This document shows positions 8,481 to 17,521 of a stretch of 64,000 nt of DNA, one piece after another. Source of the stretch: CAZVYN01 sp964631125. Lineage in GTDB: Bacteria; Eisenbacteria; RBG-16-71-46; CAIMUX01. Within the stretch, counting starts at the first letter, position 1, and each line of letters starts with the position of its first letter. Made by a program: the position numbers and the translations under genes. The notes beneath the pieces were generated by a model. It saw only the letters and a program-made list of their open reading frames with translations, had not been told where the DNA came from and searched no databases. The stretch is taken from positions 9,510-73,509 of the forward strand of contig CAZVYN010000010.1 in the NCBI GenBank assembly GCA_964631125.1, written 5' to 3'.

Positions 8481-8792
8481 ATGGTCGCTAGAACACGCAC
8501 GGCGCAGGATCGAGAGCGACCTCGTGGGTCGTCGAGTCCGTTCTCCGCGCTCGCCGTCGCGCGCCTCGTTCTCTTCCTCTCCTTTGCCCTCGTCTTTGCC
8601 TTCGCCCCGTCTTTCGCCCGCGCGGTCGTCTGGCCGTGGGGGGGCGGGGATCCGTGGCCGACCTCTTCGGAGCGGGTCGTCGAACCGCTGGCTCACCCGC
8701 CGTTGGAGTTGTTCCTCACCGGCCGGGATCTCTCCGCCGGCGTCGAGGCCAACCAGTACCTGCTCTTCCGCTGCGGCGCGCCGCTGCGATGA
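8481..8792 (+). CDS. Small protein with N-terminal hydrophobic segment
   Basis: ATG 8481 gives 103 aa; an earlier in-frame ATG at 8442 is possible. After a basic N-terminus there is a hydrophobic helix (LVLFLSFALVFAFAP) with a plausible cleavage after SFARA, so the protein is exported or membrane-anchored. The mature part, about 55 residues, contains WPWGGGDPWP and ends near NQYLLFRCGAPLR. The stop overlaps the start of the glycosyltransferase gene by 4 bp (ATGA), so the two are probably translationally coupled. No family is recognised. Confidence 0.55.
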   Translation: MVARTRTAQDRERPRGSSSPFSALAVARLVLFLSFALVFAFAPSFARAVVWPWGGGDPWPTSSERVVEPLAHPPLELFLTGRDLSAGVEANQYLLFRCGAPLR

Positions 8793-9925
8793 CCACGCCC
8801 TCGAGCACCCCGCTCGCCGTGCTGCATCTCGACACCGGCCGCGAGTGGCGCGGGGGGCAGCAGCAAGTCCTCTTCCTCTCGCGCGGCCTGACCCGGCGGG
8901 GGATCCGCTCCGTGATCGCGTCGCCCGCGGGGAGCCCTTTGGCCGAGCGCACGGCGGCCAGCGAGCTGCCGTCCCTCGCACTCGACTACGGCGGGCCGTA
9001 CGCGCCCTCGTCGATTCGCGCGCTGCGTCGGCTCCTCCGTTTGGAGCACTGGTCGGTCGTGCACGCGCACACCGCACATGCGCACAGCCTGCTCTTCCTG
9101 GCCCTGCGGATGGGGAATCTGTCGGGGCGGACCGCGCCGACGGTGTTCGTGGCGCGACGGGTCGACTTCGAACCGAAGCGAGATCCGTTCACCCGCATGA
9201 AGTACCTGGCGCGCCATCAGCAGATCATCTGCGTCTCGCATGGAGTGCGAGCGGTGATGGCGAAGTACGGCGTCGAGGAGTCACGGCTGCACGTCGTCCA
9301 CTCCGGCGTCGAGCCGACCGGGCTTTCACCGTTTCCCGGAGAAGAGCGCGCCCGCCTGCGCGCGGAGTTGGCCCTGCCGATCGACGCGCCGGTCCTCGGG
9401 GCGATCGGGCAGCTCGTCCCGCACAAGGGGCACGTGCACCTGATCGAAGCGATGAAGCAGATCGTGGCGGTCGCGCCGCGCGCACGACTCGTTATCTTGG
9501 GCGAAGGGGAAGAACGGGCCGAGCTCGAGGCCAGCATCGCGCGGCATGGTCTCGGCTCGGTCGTGAGTCTGCCCGGCTATCTGCCGCACGCGCGTCGCTA
9601 CCTGCCCGCCTTCGATCTCTATGTCAGTTCATCGGTCGAAGAAGGGTTGGGGACGTCGATCCTCGATGCGTCGCGCGCCGGGTTGGCGGTGGTGGCGACC
9701 TGGGCCGGCGGCAGCCGCGAGACGGTCGACGATGGACGCACCGGAATCCTGGTCGAGCCGGGGCGGCCGTTCGCACTGGCGCAGGCCGTCACACGTCTCT
9801 TGCGCGACCCGGCGGAGCGCGCGCGGCTCGGCGCGGCGGGACCCGCCTGGATCGAGGCCAACTTTTCGGTCGACCGGATGGTCAAGGGGACGCTCGCCGT
9901 CTATGGCGCCGCGTCAGGCCGATAG
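8789..9925 (+). CDS. Glycosyltransferase family 4 protein
   Basis: ATG 8789 overlaps the stop of the preceding small gene (ATGA). The 378-aa product is the usual length for a GT4/GT-B glycosyltransferase. The N-terminal Rossmann half begins AVLHLDTGREWRGGQQQVL and includes VVHAHTAHAH. The C-terminal half has LGAIGQLVPHKGHVHLIEA, the VILGEGEERAELE segment, the acceptor-side LYVSSSVEEGLGTSILDA with the conserved E-x7-E type motif, and GILVEPG. It transfers an activated sugar to an unknown acceptor at the cytoplasmic face, probably for a surface glycan. No other glycan gene lies beside it, so the substrate cannot be inferred. Confidence 0.9.
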   Translation: MTTPSSTPLAVLHLDTGREWRGGQQQVLFLSRGLTRRGIRSVIASPAGSPLAERTAASELPSLALDYGGPYAPSSIRALRRLLRLEHWSVVHAHTAHAHSLLFLALRMGNLSGRTAPTVFVARRVDFEPKRDPFTRMKYLARHQQIICVSHGVRAVMAKYGVEESRLHVVHSGVEPTGLSPFPGEERARLRAELALPIDAPVLGAIGQLVPHKGHVHLIEAMKQIVAVAPRARLVILGEGEERAELEASIARHGLGSVVSLPGYLPHARRYLPAFDLYVSSSVEEGLGTSILDASRAGLAVVATWAGGSRETVDDGRTGILVEPGRPFALAQAVTRLLRDPAERARLGAAGPAWIEANFSVDRMVKGTLAVYGAASGR

Positions 9926-10034
9926 CCGCGTCCCGTCGAGATCACGAGCAACCTCCGCCCGCCGACTTCCGTATCGCTGCACGCCCCATCCGCCGGCGGA
10001 CCGCCGGTCGTCCCTTGACGGAGGATGCACTCCC

Positions 10035-11165
10035 ATGACTCGAATGATCCTGGATTCTCGCGCGGGGGCGCGCCGCCTGACCCCCGTCCTGGCCCCCGTC
10101 CTCGCCTTCGTTGTCACCCTCGCGGCCGCTCCGCCCGCCGCGGCCGACTTCGACGAAACGCTCTCGGTTGATGCGCCTTCGCTCGAAGTCGCGAACCTGA
10201 TCGGAAAGGTCACTGTCGAACCGGCCAGCGGCTCTGAGTTCCAGATCGAGGTGCATGTGCGAGGCGCGGACGGCACTCGCGAGAACATCCAGGTCGAGCG
10301 GAAAGAGCGCGCGGGGCGCGTCGGCGTGGTCGTTCAGTATCCGCTGGAAACCGACCGCAAGTACGTCTACCCGGAGATGGGACGCGGCAGCTCGTCCACC
10401 TTCCAGTCCGATTGGGATGAGGACGACTCGCACAACATCCTCGATTGGCTGGTCGATCGCGACTGGCGCAAATCGGTCACGGTCAAGGGAGCCGGCAGCG
10501 GACTGGAGATCTGGGCCGACTGCACGATTCGTGTGCCGGCCGGCAAGGAGTTGGTGGTGCACGTCGGCGTCGGCGACATCGGCGCCCGCGACCTGCGCGG
10601 CGCCCTGACGCTCGATACGAACAGCGGCCAGGTGACCGCGCGGAATCTGAACGGCGACGTGGAGATCTCCACCGGGTCCGGCGACATCGGGCTCAGCAAG
10701 ATCTCCGGAGAGCTCGCGGCCTCGACCGGCTCCGGTGACGTGAGCGTCAGCCAGGTCGACGTGACCCGGTTCGAGATCCAGACCGGTTCCGGCGATGTCG
10801 AAGCCGACTCGGTCACCTGCCGCGTCTTCGAAGCCTCGACCGGCTCCGGCCGCATCGAGGCGCGCCGCGTCATCGCGGACGATGGCGACCTCCAAACCGG
10901 CAGCGGCCGCATCTCCGCCGAGTTCCTCCAGATCGGCAAAGGTCCATTCGAACTCTCGACTGGGAGCGGCTCGATCCGCCTGCGACTCCCCGAGAACGCC
11001 TCAGCGGATGTGGAGGCATCGACCGGCAGCGGCTCGATCGACGTCGACGTCGCCGATCCGGTGATCGACGTGGACGAACACAACGAAGTCGCCTTCCGCG
11101 TTGGCTCGGGCGACGCGCATTTCACGGTCGAGACGGGGAGTGGATCGATCGAGATCGCGAACTAG
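10035..11165 (+). CDS. DUF4097-type secreted beta-helix protein
   Basis: ATG 10035 follows GGAGG by 11 nt. The 376-aa product starts with a signal peptide (LTPVLAPVLAFVVTLAAAP, cleavage near AAA-DF). After a 100-residue beta region come at least eight short repeats built on S/T-G-S-G-[DRS]-[IV], for example STGSGDI and QTGSGDV, spaced about 20 residues apart. This is the pattern of the DUF4097/DUF4098 adhesin-like beta-helix family. The function of that family is unknown; I infer an exported, possibly envelope-associated protein. The stop codon overlaps the rnhA stop on the other strand inside the palindrome CTAG. Confidence 0.8.
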   Translation: MTRMILDSRAGARRLTPVLAPVLAFVVTLAAAPPAAADFDETLSVDAPSLEVANLIGKVTVEPASGSEFQIEVHVRGADGTRENIQVERKERAGRVGVVVQYPLETDRKYVYPEMGRGSSSTFQSDWDEDDSHNILDWLVDRDWRKSVTVKGAGSGLEIWADCTIRVPAGKELVVHVGVGDIGARDLRGALTLDTNSGQVTARNLNGDVEISTGSGDIGLSKISGELAASTGSGDVSVSQVDVTRFEIQTGSGDVEADSVTCRVFEASTGSGRIEARRVIADDGDLQTGSGRISAEFLQIGKGPFELSTGSGSIRLRLPENASADVEASTGSGSIDVDVADPVIDVDEHNEVAFRVGSGDAHFTVETGSGSIEIAN

Positions 11166-11680
11166 TTCTCTCCGCCGGTTCCCCTGGGTCCGCCGGCGCC
11201 CCTCGATCCACCCGCGAGCGCTTTGATCGCCTCGGTTGCGAGACGATCACAGCGCTCGTTCTGTGGGTGTCCCGTGTGTCCCCGCACCCAATCGAAGCTG
11301 AGCTCGTGCTTCTCGCTCAGCTCGCGCAGCTCGCGCCAGAGATCTTGGTTCTTCACCGGTTTCTTTTCCGCCGTCCGCCACCCATTGCGAATCCAGCCGG
11401 CCATCCAGCTCGACATGCCGTCCACGATGTAGCGCGAGTCGGTCGTCACGACGACGCGGCTCGGCTGGCGCAGACGATGCAGTCCCTCGATCACCGCGCG
11501 GATTTCCATCCGATTGTTCGTCGTCTCGGGCTCGCCGCCCGAGGCCTCGATGCTCTTGCCGGTGAGGGGATGTTCGAGCACGTAGCCCCAACCGCCGGGA
11601 CCCGGATTTCCGCTGCACGCGCCGTCCGCGTAGAGGTGGACGAGAGGCTTGGGCTCCTGCGTCCCGGTGTCGTGTGTCAT
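11162..11680 (-). CDS. rnhA: Ribonuclease HI
   Basis: The 172-aa product is a complete type 1 ribonuclease H, which cuts the RNA strand of RNA-DNA hybrids in the cytoplasm. The catalytic carboxylates are all visible: Asp in YADGACSGNPGPGGWG, Glu in NNRMEI, Asp in TTDSRYIVDG and Asp in NERCDRLA, together with the active-site His region VRGHTGHPQNE. It has the basic handle (TAEKKPVKNQDLW) of the E. coli type. The C-terminal 20 residues are a Gly-rich extension not needed for activity. It is convergent with the DUF4097 gene with a 4-bp overlap and is apparently monocistronic. Confidence 0.96.
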   Translation of the reverse strand: MTHDTGTQEPKPLVHLYADGACSGNPGPGGWGYVLEHPLTGKSIEASGGEPETTNNRMEIRAVIEGLHRLRQPSRVVVTTDSRYIVDGMSSWMAGWIRNGWRTAEKKPVKNQDLWRELRELSEKHELSFDWVRGHTGHPQNERCDRLATEAIKALAGGSRGAGGPRGTGGEN

Positions 11681-11791
11681 GGAGAAGCAGCCTATCAGAG
11701 TCGACGCCGACCCAGGCGCGCGTGTGCGAGTTCGGCTATCCTGCCGGTCCGTTGCGCAGGGGCCGGTCCGTTCAAATGGCAGGAGACACCG

Positions 11792-13279
11792 ATGTCAGAA
11801 CATCTCGATGAAGACGACGCGGCGGAGCGCGCCGCGCGCGCCGAGTTCGCGCGCGCGTTGACCCAGCACGAGGCGACGAAGGCGCCGGTCGAGTCCGCGG
11901 TGGGGGCTCGCGTCCGCGGCGTGATCGTCTCGATCGGCGAGGAGCATGCATTCGTCGACTACGGCGCGCGCAGCGAGGGCGCTCTCGCGGTCAATCATCT
12001 CGAAGGGGCCGAGGGCGCGCGCCGAAAAGTCGGGGACGCGCTCGATCTCTACGTCGTCGCGCTGGAGCCGCAGGTCACGCTCGCCCCTTCGCTCAAAGCC
12101 GACGCGGGCTTGGCGCAGAACCAGCTCCGCGAGGCTCAGCGGCTCGGGCTGCCGGTCGAAGGAAAGGTCATCGGACTGAACGGCGGCGGCCTGGAGATCG
12201 ATCTCTCCGGCGTGCGCGGATTCTGTCCGTTCTCACAAATCGAGATCGGCTACGTGGCCGATCCTTCCGTCTGGATCGGCCGCGCGGTCGAAGTGTTGGT
12301 GCAGGAGATCGACGGCGCGCGCGGCGGCGCGGTCGTCTCCCGCCGCAAGCTGCTCGAACAAGAGCGGGAGGAAGGTCGGCAGCGACTCCTCGGTACGTTG
12401 AAAGAGGGGCTCGACCTCGACGGCACGGTCGCGCGCCTGGAGCCGTTCGGCGCCTTCGTCGACATCGGGGGAATGGACGGGCTGGTGCACGTCTCGGAAA
12501 TCTCACACCGACGCGTCGAACATCCGAGTGATCTCCTCAGCGTCGGGCAGAAGGTCCGGGTCAAAGTTCTGCGCTTGGAGATGAAGGATCCGGCGCGCCC
12601 GAAGCTCTCGCTCTCGATGAAGGCGTCGGAGCCCGATCCTTGGGCCGAGGTCGCCGAACGATTCTGGAAGGGACGCCGCGTCTCCGGGCTGGTCGTGCGT
12701 CTGACCGACTTCGGCGCCTTCGTCGAACTCGCGCCCGGCATCGACGGGCTCGTGCACATTTCCGAGGCCGCGCTCCATCCGGTCGTGCATGTGAAAGAGG
12801 TTCTGGCCCCGCAGCAACAGGTCGAGGCGGTCGTGCTCGAAGTGGACCTCGACAAGAAACGGATCTCGCTCTCGATCCGCGAGGCGCTCGCCACCACGAG
12901 TGAGGGAGAATCGCTCACCGCCGAGCGCGCGCCCCAGGCGGGCGACGCGGTCGACGGCTTCGTCGCCGGCATCAAGCCGTACGGCCTCTTCGTCGATCTC
13001 CCCGAGTACGGCCATCGCACGCGAGGACTCATCCCCCGCGAGGAGACCGGTGAGCGTCCCGGCTCCGATCTCAGCCGACGTTTCGCCATCGGGGACAAGC
13101 TCAGGGTCGAGGTGCTCGACGTCACCGAGGGCAAGATCCGTCTCAGCCTGACCCGGCTGAAGAATCGGGAGGACAACGCCTCGGCGGAGAACTTCGCACG
13201 CGAGAACATCAGCGGGAGAGCGCCGGCCACCGGCATGGCGGAAGCGTTCAAACGAGCGAGCGAGAAGAAGCCGCGCTGA
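11792..13279 (+). CDS. Ribosomal protein S1-like protein with five S1 domains
   Basis: ATG 11792 has AGGAGA 8 nt upstream; the frame extends to 11267 but that part is antisense to rnhA. The 495-aa product has five S1 RNA-binding folds: about residues 30-95 (GVIVSIGEEHAFVDYG), 115-190 (GKVIGLNGGGLEIDL), 205-275 (ARLEPFGAFVDIGGMDGLVH), 290-360 (VVRLTDFGAFVELAPGIDGLVH) and 380-455 (GIKPYGLFVDLPEY). Domains 3 and 4 are the best conserved. It could be the ribosomal S1 protein itself or a paralogue; the five-domain count and short basic tail fit S1-like proteins of several phyla. It binds RNA or mRNA in the cytoplasm and stands alone between convergent neighbours. Confidence 0.85.
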   Translation: MSEHLDEDDAAERAARAEFARALTQHEATKAPVESAVGARVRGVIVSIGEEHAFVDYGARSEGALAVNHLEGAEGARRKVGDALDLYVVALEPQVTLAPSLKADAGLAQNQLREAQRLGLPVEGKVIGLNGGGLEIDLSGVRGFCPFSQIEIGYVADPSVWIGRAVEVLVQEIDGARGGAVVSRRKLLEQEREEGRQRLLGTLKEGLDLDGTVARLEPFGAFVDIGGMDGLVHVSEISHRRVEHPSDLLSVGQKVRVKVLRLEMKDPARPKLSLSMKASEPDPWAEVAERFWKGRRVSGLVVRLTDFGAFVELAPGIDGLVHISEAALHPVVHVKEVLAPQQQVEAVVLEVDLDKKRISLSIREALATTSEGESLTAERAPQAGDAVDGFVAGIKPYGLFVDLPEYGHRTRGLIPREETGERPGSDLSRRFAIGDKLRVEVLDVTEGKIRLSLTRLKNREDNASAENFARENISGRAPATGMAEAFKRASEKKPR

Positions 13280-13297
13280 GTCCGGGCGGATCCGGGG

Positions 13298-15124
13298 CTA
13301 GTTGGCGGCGGAGGCGGGCTCGGTCAGAGAGACCAAGAGCAGTGTGATGTCGTCCTCCGGCGGGGCCGCGCCGCGGAAGCGGTCGACATCGGTCAGGATC
13401 GATTCGCTCAGCGTCTCCAGGTCGTCTCCGCGTCGCCAGCCTTTGAACAGCTCGAGGCCGAGGCGGTGCGTCCCGTACTCCTCGACTTCGTCCTGGACCG
13501 AGTCGTCCGCCTGCCCGCCCGCCGGCGCCGCCGATCTCGCCGCCGCGTTCGCTGCGTTCGCCGCCGCTTGGGCTAACTCGCCGGCGATCGTTTCGGTCAC
13601 GCCATCGGTGTAGATGGCCAAGAGATCCCCCGGCGCGAGCAAGATCCTGCCCAGCTCGAACGAGGCGCCGTCGATCAACCCGACGGGGAAGCCGGTCGGC
13701 CCGAGCTCCTCGACCCGGCCGTCCCGCCGCACGAGCAGAGGCGGGTTGTGCCCGGCGTTGACGTAGTCCATCGCGCCGTCTTCGACCTGACGCGCCGCGA
13801 AGAGCGTGAGGTAATCCGACGGCCGCGAGGCGCGCATCACCTGTCGATGCAGCTTGGTCACGAGTCGATCCAGCGGCAGGCCGTCTTCCTCCAGCATCAG
13901 GCGCAGACAGGCCATGACGTGCGACATGAGGAGAGCGGCGCCCATCCCCTTGCCGCTGACATCGCCGACCGCGAGGAAGAGCCCGCTCGGCGTGAGCGCC
14001 ACTTCGTAGAGATCACCGGCGCACTCATAGCAGGGGCGTTGAACGGCGTGGAGCGACCACCGTTCGACGGTCGGCAGATGTCGCGGCAAGAGCGACTGCT
14101 GGATCCGCGCGGCGCGCTCGATCTCGTGCCGCATCCGTTCGCCCTCTTGCTCCACCAGATAGAGGCGCGCATTGGTGATCTTCACCGCGAGCAGATTGGC
14201 CAAGACGGAGAAGGCGCGGAGCTGCTCGGCGTCGAAGCGCTGACGGATGTCGTTCGTGTCGGCGTAGATCAGCCCGATGACCCGCTCGTTGTCGAAGAGC
14301 GGCGCCACCATGGCCGAATGCAGCTCGAGCGCCATGATGCTCTCGTGCGCGACGAAGCGAGCGTCGGTCTGCGCGTCGTCGACCAGGAGGGCGGTGCGAT
14401 CCTCGAGCACCGTGCGGAGCAGCGTGCGGCTCAAGAGCAGCTTGCTCTCGGTGGCCGATCCCGGCGGATGCGCCGCGCGCACGACCGGCAGCTTCATCTC
14501 GCCGTCCGAGCCGACTAGGTCCGAGGCATCGGTCGCGGCGCCGGCTTCGTCGAGCAAGAGGAGCAGCACGCGCCGCGCCGGCACGATGCGCGCGGCCAGT
14601 CCCAGCGCCAACGCGAAGGTCTCATCCAATGGACGGGGCGCCACCAAGAGTCCGCCCGCCTCGATCAGCACTCCGAGGAGACTCTGCGCCTGGGCGCTGC
14701 TGGCTGGCTCGGAGCGGATCTCCTCCCAGCTCAGCCGCGCGCTGGGGCGGACATCCTCTCCGGTGACGAGAGCGTCGTCGAGCGAGCGGAAGAAGGTTCC
14801 CTCGTCGGTGAGGGGATCGAGATCGGAGTGGACGCGAAGCGTCACGGCCCCGAAGCGGAGCGTATCGCGAGGCGTCAGGACGACGCGTTCGTCCGGGTCC
14901 AGGCGGCGTCCGTTGATGAAGGTGCCGTTGCGGCTGCCGACATCCCGCACGATGATCTGGTCCGCGGTGGCATGCAGTTCGGCGTGTGTTCTGCTGACCG
15001 ACGGATCGGCCAGCGAGAGCCCGCTCTCGGGACTGCGCCCGACCGAGTGAACGCCCGGGGTCACCGTCAGCGAGACCGGAGTCCCCGAGACCTCGCCCTC
15101 CAGTCGCATCTCCACCTTGCTCAC
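13298..15124 (-). CDS. FHA-GAF-PP2C (SpoIIE-type) serine phosphatase
   Basis: GTG 15124 is preferred because it overlaps the stop of the upstream sufT-like gene (GTGA); the longer frame to 15277 lies inside that gene. The 608-aa product begins with an FHA phosphothreonine-binding domain (SVGRSPESGLSLADPSVSRTH, then GSRNGTFINGRRL). A GAF-type sensor follows at about residues 150-330 (IYADTNDIRQRF), then a short coiled-coil linker. The SpoIIE/PP2C phosphatase occupies about 360-600, with metal-site motifs AGDLYEV, VGDVSGKGMGAAL, NAGHNPPLL and IYTDGVTE. A low-complexity Ala/Asn insertion lies near residue 515. It probably dephosphorylates a partner-switch protein in response to a ligand. It is the last gene of the SUF operon by overlap. 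Confidence 0.9.
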   Translation of the reverse strand: MSKVEMRLEGEVSGTPVSLTVTPGVHSVGRSPESGLSLADPSVSRTHAELHATADQIIVRDVGSRNGTFINGRRLDPDERVVLTPRDTLRFGAVTLRVHSDLDPLTDEGTFFRSLDDALVTGEDVRPSARLSWEEIRSEPASSAQAQSLLGVLIEAGGLLVAPRPLDETFALALGLAARIVPARRVLLLLLDEAGAATDASDLVGSDGEMKLPVVRAAHPPGSATESKLLLSRTLLRTVLEDRTALLVDDAQTDARFVAHESIMALELHSAMVAPLFDNERVIGLIYADTNDIRQRFDAEQLRAFSVLANLLAVKITNARLYLVEQEGERMRHEIERAARIQQSLLPRHLPTVERWSLHAVQRPCYECAGDLYEVALTPSGLFLAVGDVSGKGMGAALLMSHVMACLRLMLEEDGLPLDRLVTKLHRQVMRASRPSDYLTLFAARQVEDGAMDYVNAGHNPPLLVRRDGRVEELGPTGFPVGLIDGASFELGRILLAPGDLLAIYTDGVTETIAGELAQAAANAANAAARSAAPAGGQADDSVQDEVEEYGTHRLGLELFKGWRRGDDLETLSESILTDVDRFRGAAPPEDDITLLLVSLTEPASAAN

Positions 15125-15426
15125 CAGATCCCGAGTTGCGCCTTGGCTTCTTCGGACGCGTGTTCCTTCGGATCCCAACGCGGCGTCCAGACCAGATGGA
15201 TCTCGGCGTCGTCCACTTCGGGCAGCGTCATGGCCGCGGCCTTGGCCGCCGCCAGGATCTGGGGACCCATCGGACACATCGGGCTCGTCAGCGTGAGATC
15301 GACGTCGACCTTGCGGGTCTCCGCGTCGTACTTCGCGTCATAGACCAGCCCCAGGTCGACGATGCTGATCCCGATTTCGGGATCCTCGACCGGCCGGATC
15401 GCTTCCAAGATCTCATCGCGCGTCAT
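15121..15426 (-). CDS. MIP18/DUF59 family Fe-S assembly factor (SufT-like)
   Basis: The 101-aa protein is a single MIP18 (DUF59) domain: EILEAIRPVEDPEIGISIVD, the DVDLTLTSPMCPMG segment with the conserved Cys, and an acidic-to-Trp end WTPRWDPKE. Family members (SufT, PaaD-like, Cia2) help mature Fe-S proteins. Its ATG overlaps the sufU stop and its stop overlaps the phosphatase GTG, each by 4 bp, so it is translated as part of the SUF operon. The short length is normal for the family. Confidence 0.9.
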   Translation of the reverse strand: MTRDEILEAIRPVEDPEIGISIVDLGLVYDAKYDAETRKVDVDLTLTSPMCPMGPQILAAAKAAAMTLPEVDDAEIHLVWTPRWDPKEHASEEAKAQLGIW

Positions 15427-15938
15427 GGCCGCTCCTCCGTAGTTGGACCGTCGGTTCCCGCAATGCCTGTCCGTGATTCACCGGCCGGACTGTGCGTGAT
15501 CGAGCGCAGACTCTCTTCCAGCGTGGTCCACGCCAGCAACGCGCATTTCACGCGGACGGGATAGCGCGCGACCCCTGAGAGCGCGTCGAGGTCGCCCAAG
15601 TCCTGGCCGGGATCGAGCGGCGCCCCGTGCATCATGCGCTTGAACGCCGCCGTGACGCCACGCGCCTCCTCGATCGTCTTGCCCGGCAGCAACTCGGCCA
15701 TCATCGAGCCGGACGCCACGCTGATCGAGCAGCCCTGCGATTCGACCGAGAGGTCCCGGATCCGTTTGCCGTCGAGCTCGAACGCGACGCGCACTTGGTC
15801 GCCGCAGGTCGGATTGAATCCATCCGTGCAGGCCGTCGGGGCGGCCAACGGATGGCGTCCGCGAGGCTTGCGGTAGTGGTCGAGCACGACCTCGCGGTAG
15901 AGGTCGTCGAGTTGCGGTAGGGCCCGGATGTCAGCCAA
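15423..15938 (-). CDS. sufU: SufU-type Fe-S scaffold/sulfur-transfer protein
   Basis: TTG 15938 is chosen because GGAG lies 5 nt upstream and the family begins close to LDDLYREVVLDHYRKPRGR; an ATG at 15965 is an alternative. The 171-aa product carries the three conserved cysteines in NPTCGDQ, SQGCSIS and RVKCALLAW and the Asp of CGDQ that bind zinc in SufU. The insert LLPGKTIEEA and MMHGAP is the SufU type rather than the IscU type. SufU accepts persulfide from the SufS encoded just upstream; the two genes overlap by 8 bp. The C-terminal 25 residues are a polar extension. Confidence 0.93.
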   Translation of the reverse strand: MADIRALPQLDDLYREVVLDHYRKPRGRHPLAAPTACTDGFNPTCGDQVRVAFELDGKRIRDLSVESQGCSISVASGSMMAELLPGKTIEEARGVTAAFKRMMHGAPLDPGQDLGDLDALSGVARYPVRVKCALLAWTTLEESLRSITHSPAGESRTGIAGTDGPTTEERP

Positions 15939-17205
15939 GGTATCTCCGCGCCTCTCGCAAGCCATCGACGAGCGCGTCGACATCGTCGCGCCCGTTGTAG
16001 AGGTAGAAGCTCGCACGCGCCGACGCGATCAGTCCGAAGCGACGGTGGAGCGGCTGCGCACAGTGATGCCCCGCGCGGATCGCGACGCCTCGCTGGTCGA
16101 GGATCGTGGCCAGATCGTGTGGATGGACCCGCTTGTCGGCGAACGAGAGACTGCCGACGCGACCGTCGGCCGGTCCCAAGATCCGCACTCCGCCCAACGC
16201 GCGGAGCTGTTCCATCGCGTAGTCGAGCACGTCCGCTTCATGCTTCGCGACCGTCGGGAGATCGAACGACTCCAGATAGTCGAGCGCCGCCGGAAGCGCG
16301 GCCACGCCAGCGATGTTCGGCGTCCCCGGCTCGAAGCGGGCGGGGATATCGGCCCAGGTCGCGCGGTCCAAGTAGACCTCGCGGATCATCTCTCCGCCGC
16401 CTTGATACGGCGTCATCTGCTCCAGCAGATCAGGACGCACCCAGAGCAGTCCGACGCCGGTCGGCCCGAGCATCTTGTGCGCGGAGAACGCCACCGCGTC
16501 GGCGCCGAGCGTCCGCAGGTCCAACATGCAGTGCGGCGCGCTCTGAGCGGCGTCGACCGCGATCTTCACGGCGCCCTTGGCCAGCTTCCGCACGGCGGCG
16601 GCGATCTCCGCGACGGGGTTCACCGTTCCCAGCACGTTCGAGACGTGTGCGAGCGAGACGATACGAGTGCGCGCGCTCACCACCTCGGGCAACGCCGTCA
16701 GATCGAGCCGGCCCTCGTCGGTCACCGGAATGTGCTTGATGACGGCGCCGGCGCGCTGCGCGGCCAAGAACCACGGCACGAGATTGCTGTGGTGTTCCAT
16801 CTCCGTGAGCAGGATCTCGTCGCCGGCCTTCAGCTCGGCGCTCCAGCACGACGCCAGCAGATTGATCCCGGCGGTCGTCCCGCTATTGAACAGCACCCCG
16901 CGCGCATCGTCCGCGCCGATGAACCGCGCCACGCGCGCTCGCGCCGCCTCGTACGCCTCGGTCGCCTCGGCCGCCAACGTGTGGATGCTCCGGTGGACGT
17001 TGGCGTTCATCGTCTCGTAGTAGTGCGCCTCGGCCGCGATGACCGAGCGCGGCTTCTGCGCCGTCGCCACACTGTCCAGATAGACGAGGCGATGCCCGTT
17101 GATCGGCCGCTCGAGGATAGGAAAGTCGGCCCGCACCGATGCGAGGTCGAACTTACGGGCGGCGGGGGCCGGCGCCGTGGTCTCGACCGGTCGCTCAGTC
17201 CTCAT
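15931..17205 (-). CDS. sufS: Cysteine desulfurase SufS
   Basis: The 424-aa PLP enzyme takes sulfur from L-cysteine for Fe-S cluster assembly. The PLP lysine is in FSAHKMLGPTGVG, PLP-binding His/Asp segments are MEHHSNLVPW and AVDAAQSAPH, and the catalytic persulfide Cys is in IRAGHHCAQPLH, the SufS class with a short loop. The N-terminal 20 residues are Pro/Ala-rich. It overlaps the Rieske gene by 11 bp upstream and sufU by 8 bp downstream, so all are co-transcribed. Cytosolic, normally a homodimer. Confidence 0.96.
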   Translation of the reverse strand: MRTERPVETTAPAPAARKFDLASVRADFPILERPINGHRLVYLDSVATAQKPRSVIAAEAHYYETMNANVHRSIHTLAAEATEAYEAARARVARFIGADDARGVLFNSGTTAGINLLASCWSAELKAGDEILLTEMEHHSNLVPWFLAAQRAGAVIKHIPVTDEGRLDLTALPEVVSARTRIVSLAHVSNVLGTVNPVAEIAAAVRKLAKGAVKIAVDAAQSAPHCMLDLRTLGADAVAFSAHKMLGPTGVGLLWVRPDLLEQMTPYQGGGEMIREVYLDRATWADIPARFEPGTPNIAGVAALPAALDYLESFDLPTVAKHEADVLDYAMEQLRALGGVRILGPADGRVGSLSFADKRVHPHDLATILDQRGVAIRAGHHCAQPLHRRFGLIASARASFYLYNGRDDVDALVDGLREARRYLG

Positions 17206-17521
17206 CGATCTCGACCTCGACTTCGATTCGTCCGCCTTCGACGGTAGTGGGGAAGGTGGCGATCGGCGCCACCGCGGGCATCCGGGTGACGGCGCCGTTG
17301 CGCACGTCGAATCGGGCCCCGTGCCGCGGGCACTCGATCTCGAACCCGATCAGGCAGCCGTCGCCGAGCGGCCCGTCATCGTGCGTGCAGACATCGTCGA
17401 TGGCGAAGACACGACCCTGCACGCGACAGAGCACGATCCGCGCCGAGCCGACTTCGAATGCTTTGGCGTGGCCTTCGACGATCTCGCTCTCGGCCGCGAC
17501 GTCCAATTTCTGTCGGGTCAT
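17195..17521 (-). CDS. Rieske-type [2Fe-2S] ferredoxin in the SUF operon
   Basis: The 108-aa protein has the two Rieske cluster motifs, CTHDDGPLGDG (C-x-H) and CPRHGARFD (C-x-x-H), in a small beta fold with no membrane anchor, so it is a soluble non-haem ferredoxin of the dioxygenase-ferredoxin type. Such proteins occur between sufD and sufS in several phyla. An electron-transfer role in cluster assembly is plausible but not proven. It overlaps sufD by 4 bp and sufS by 11 bp. Confidence 0.92.
   Translation of the reverse strand: MTRQKLDVAAESEIVEGHAKAFEVGSARIVLCRVQGRVFAIDDVCTHDDGPLGDGCLIGFEIECPRHGARFDVRNGAVTRMPAVAPIATFPTTVEGGRIEVEVEIDED

Noticed and set aside
9621..10034. 5' extension of the DUF4097 gene
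   Set aside because: It lies within the glycosyltransferase gene in another frame; a Shine-Dalgarno and signal peptide support ATG 10035.
15125..15277. N-terminal extension of the phosphatase gene
   Set aside because: It lies inside the sufT-like gene and has no family similarity; GTG 15124 overlaps that gene's stop.
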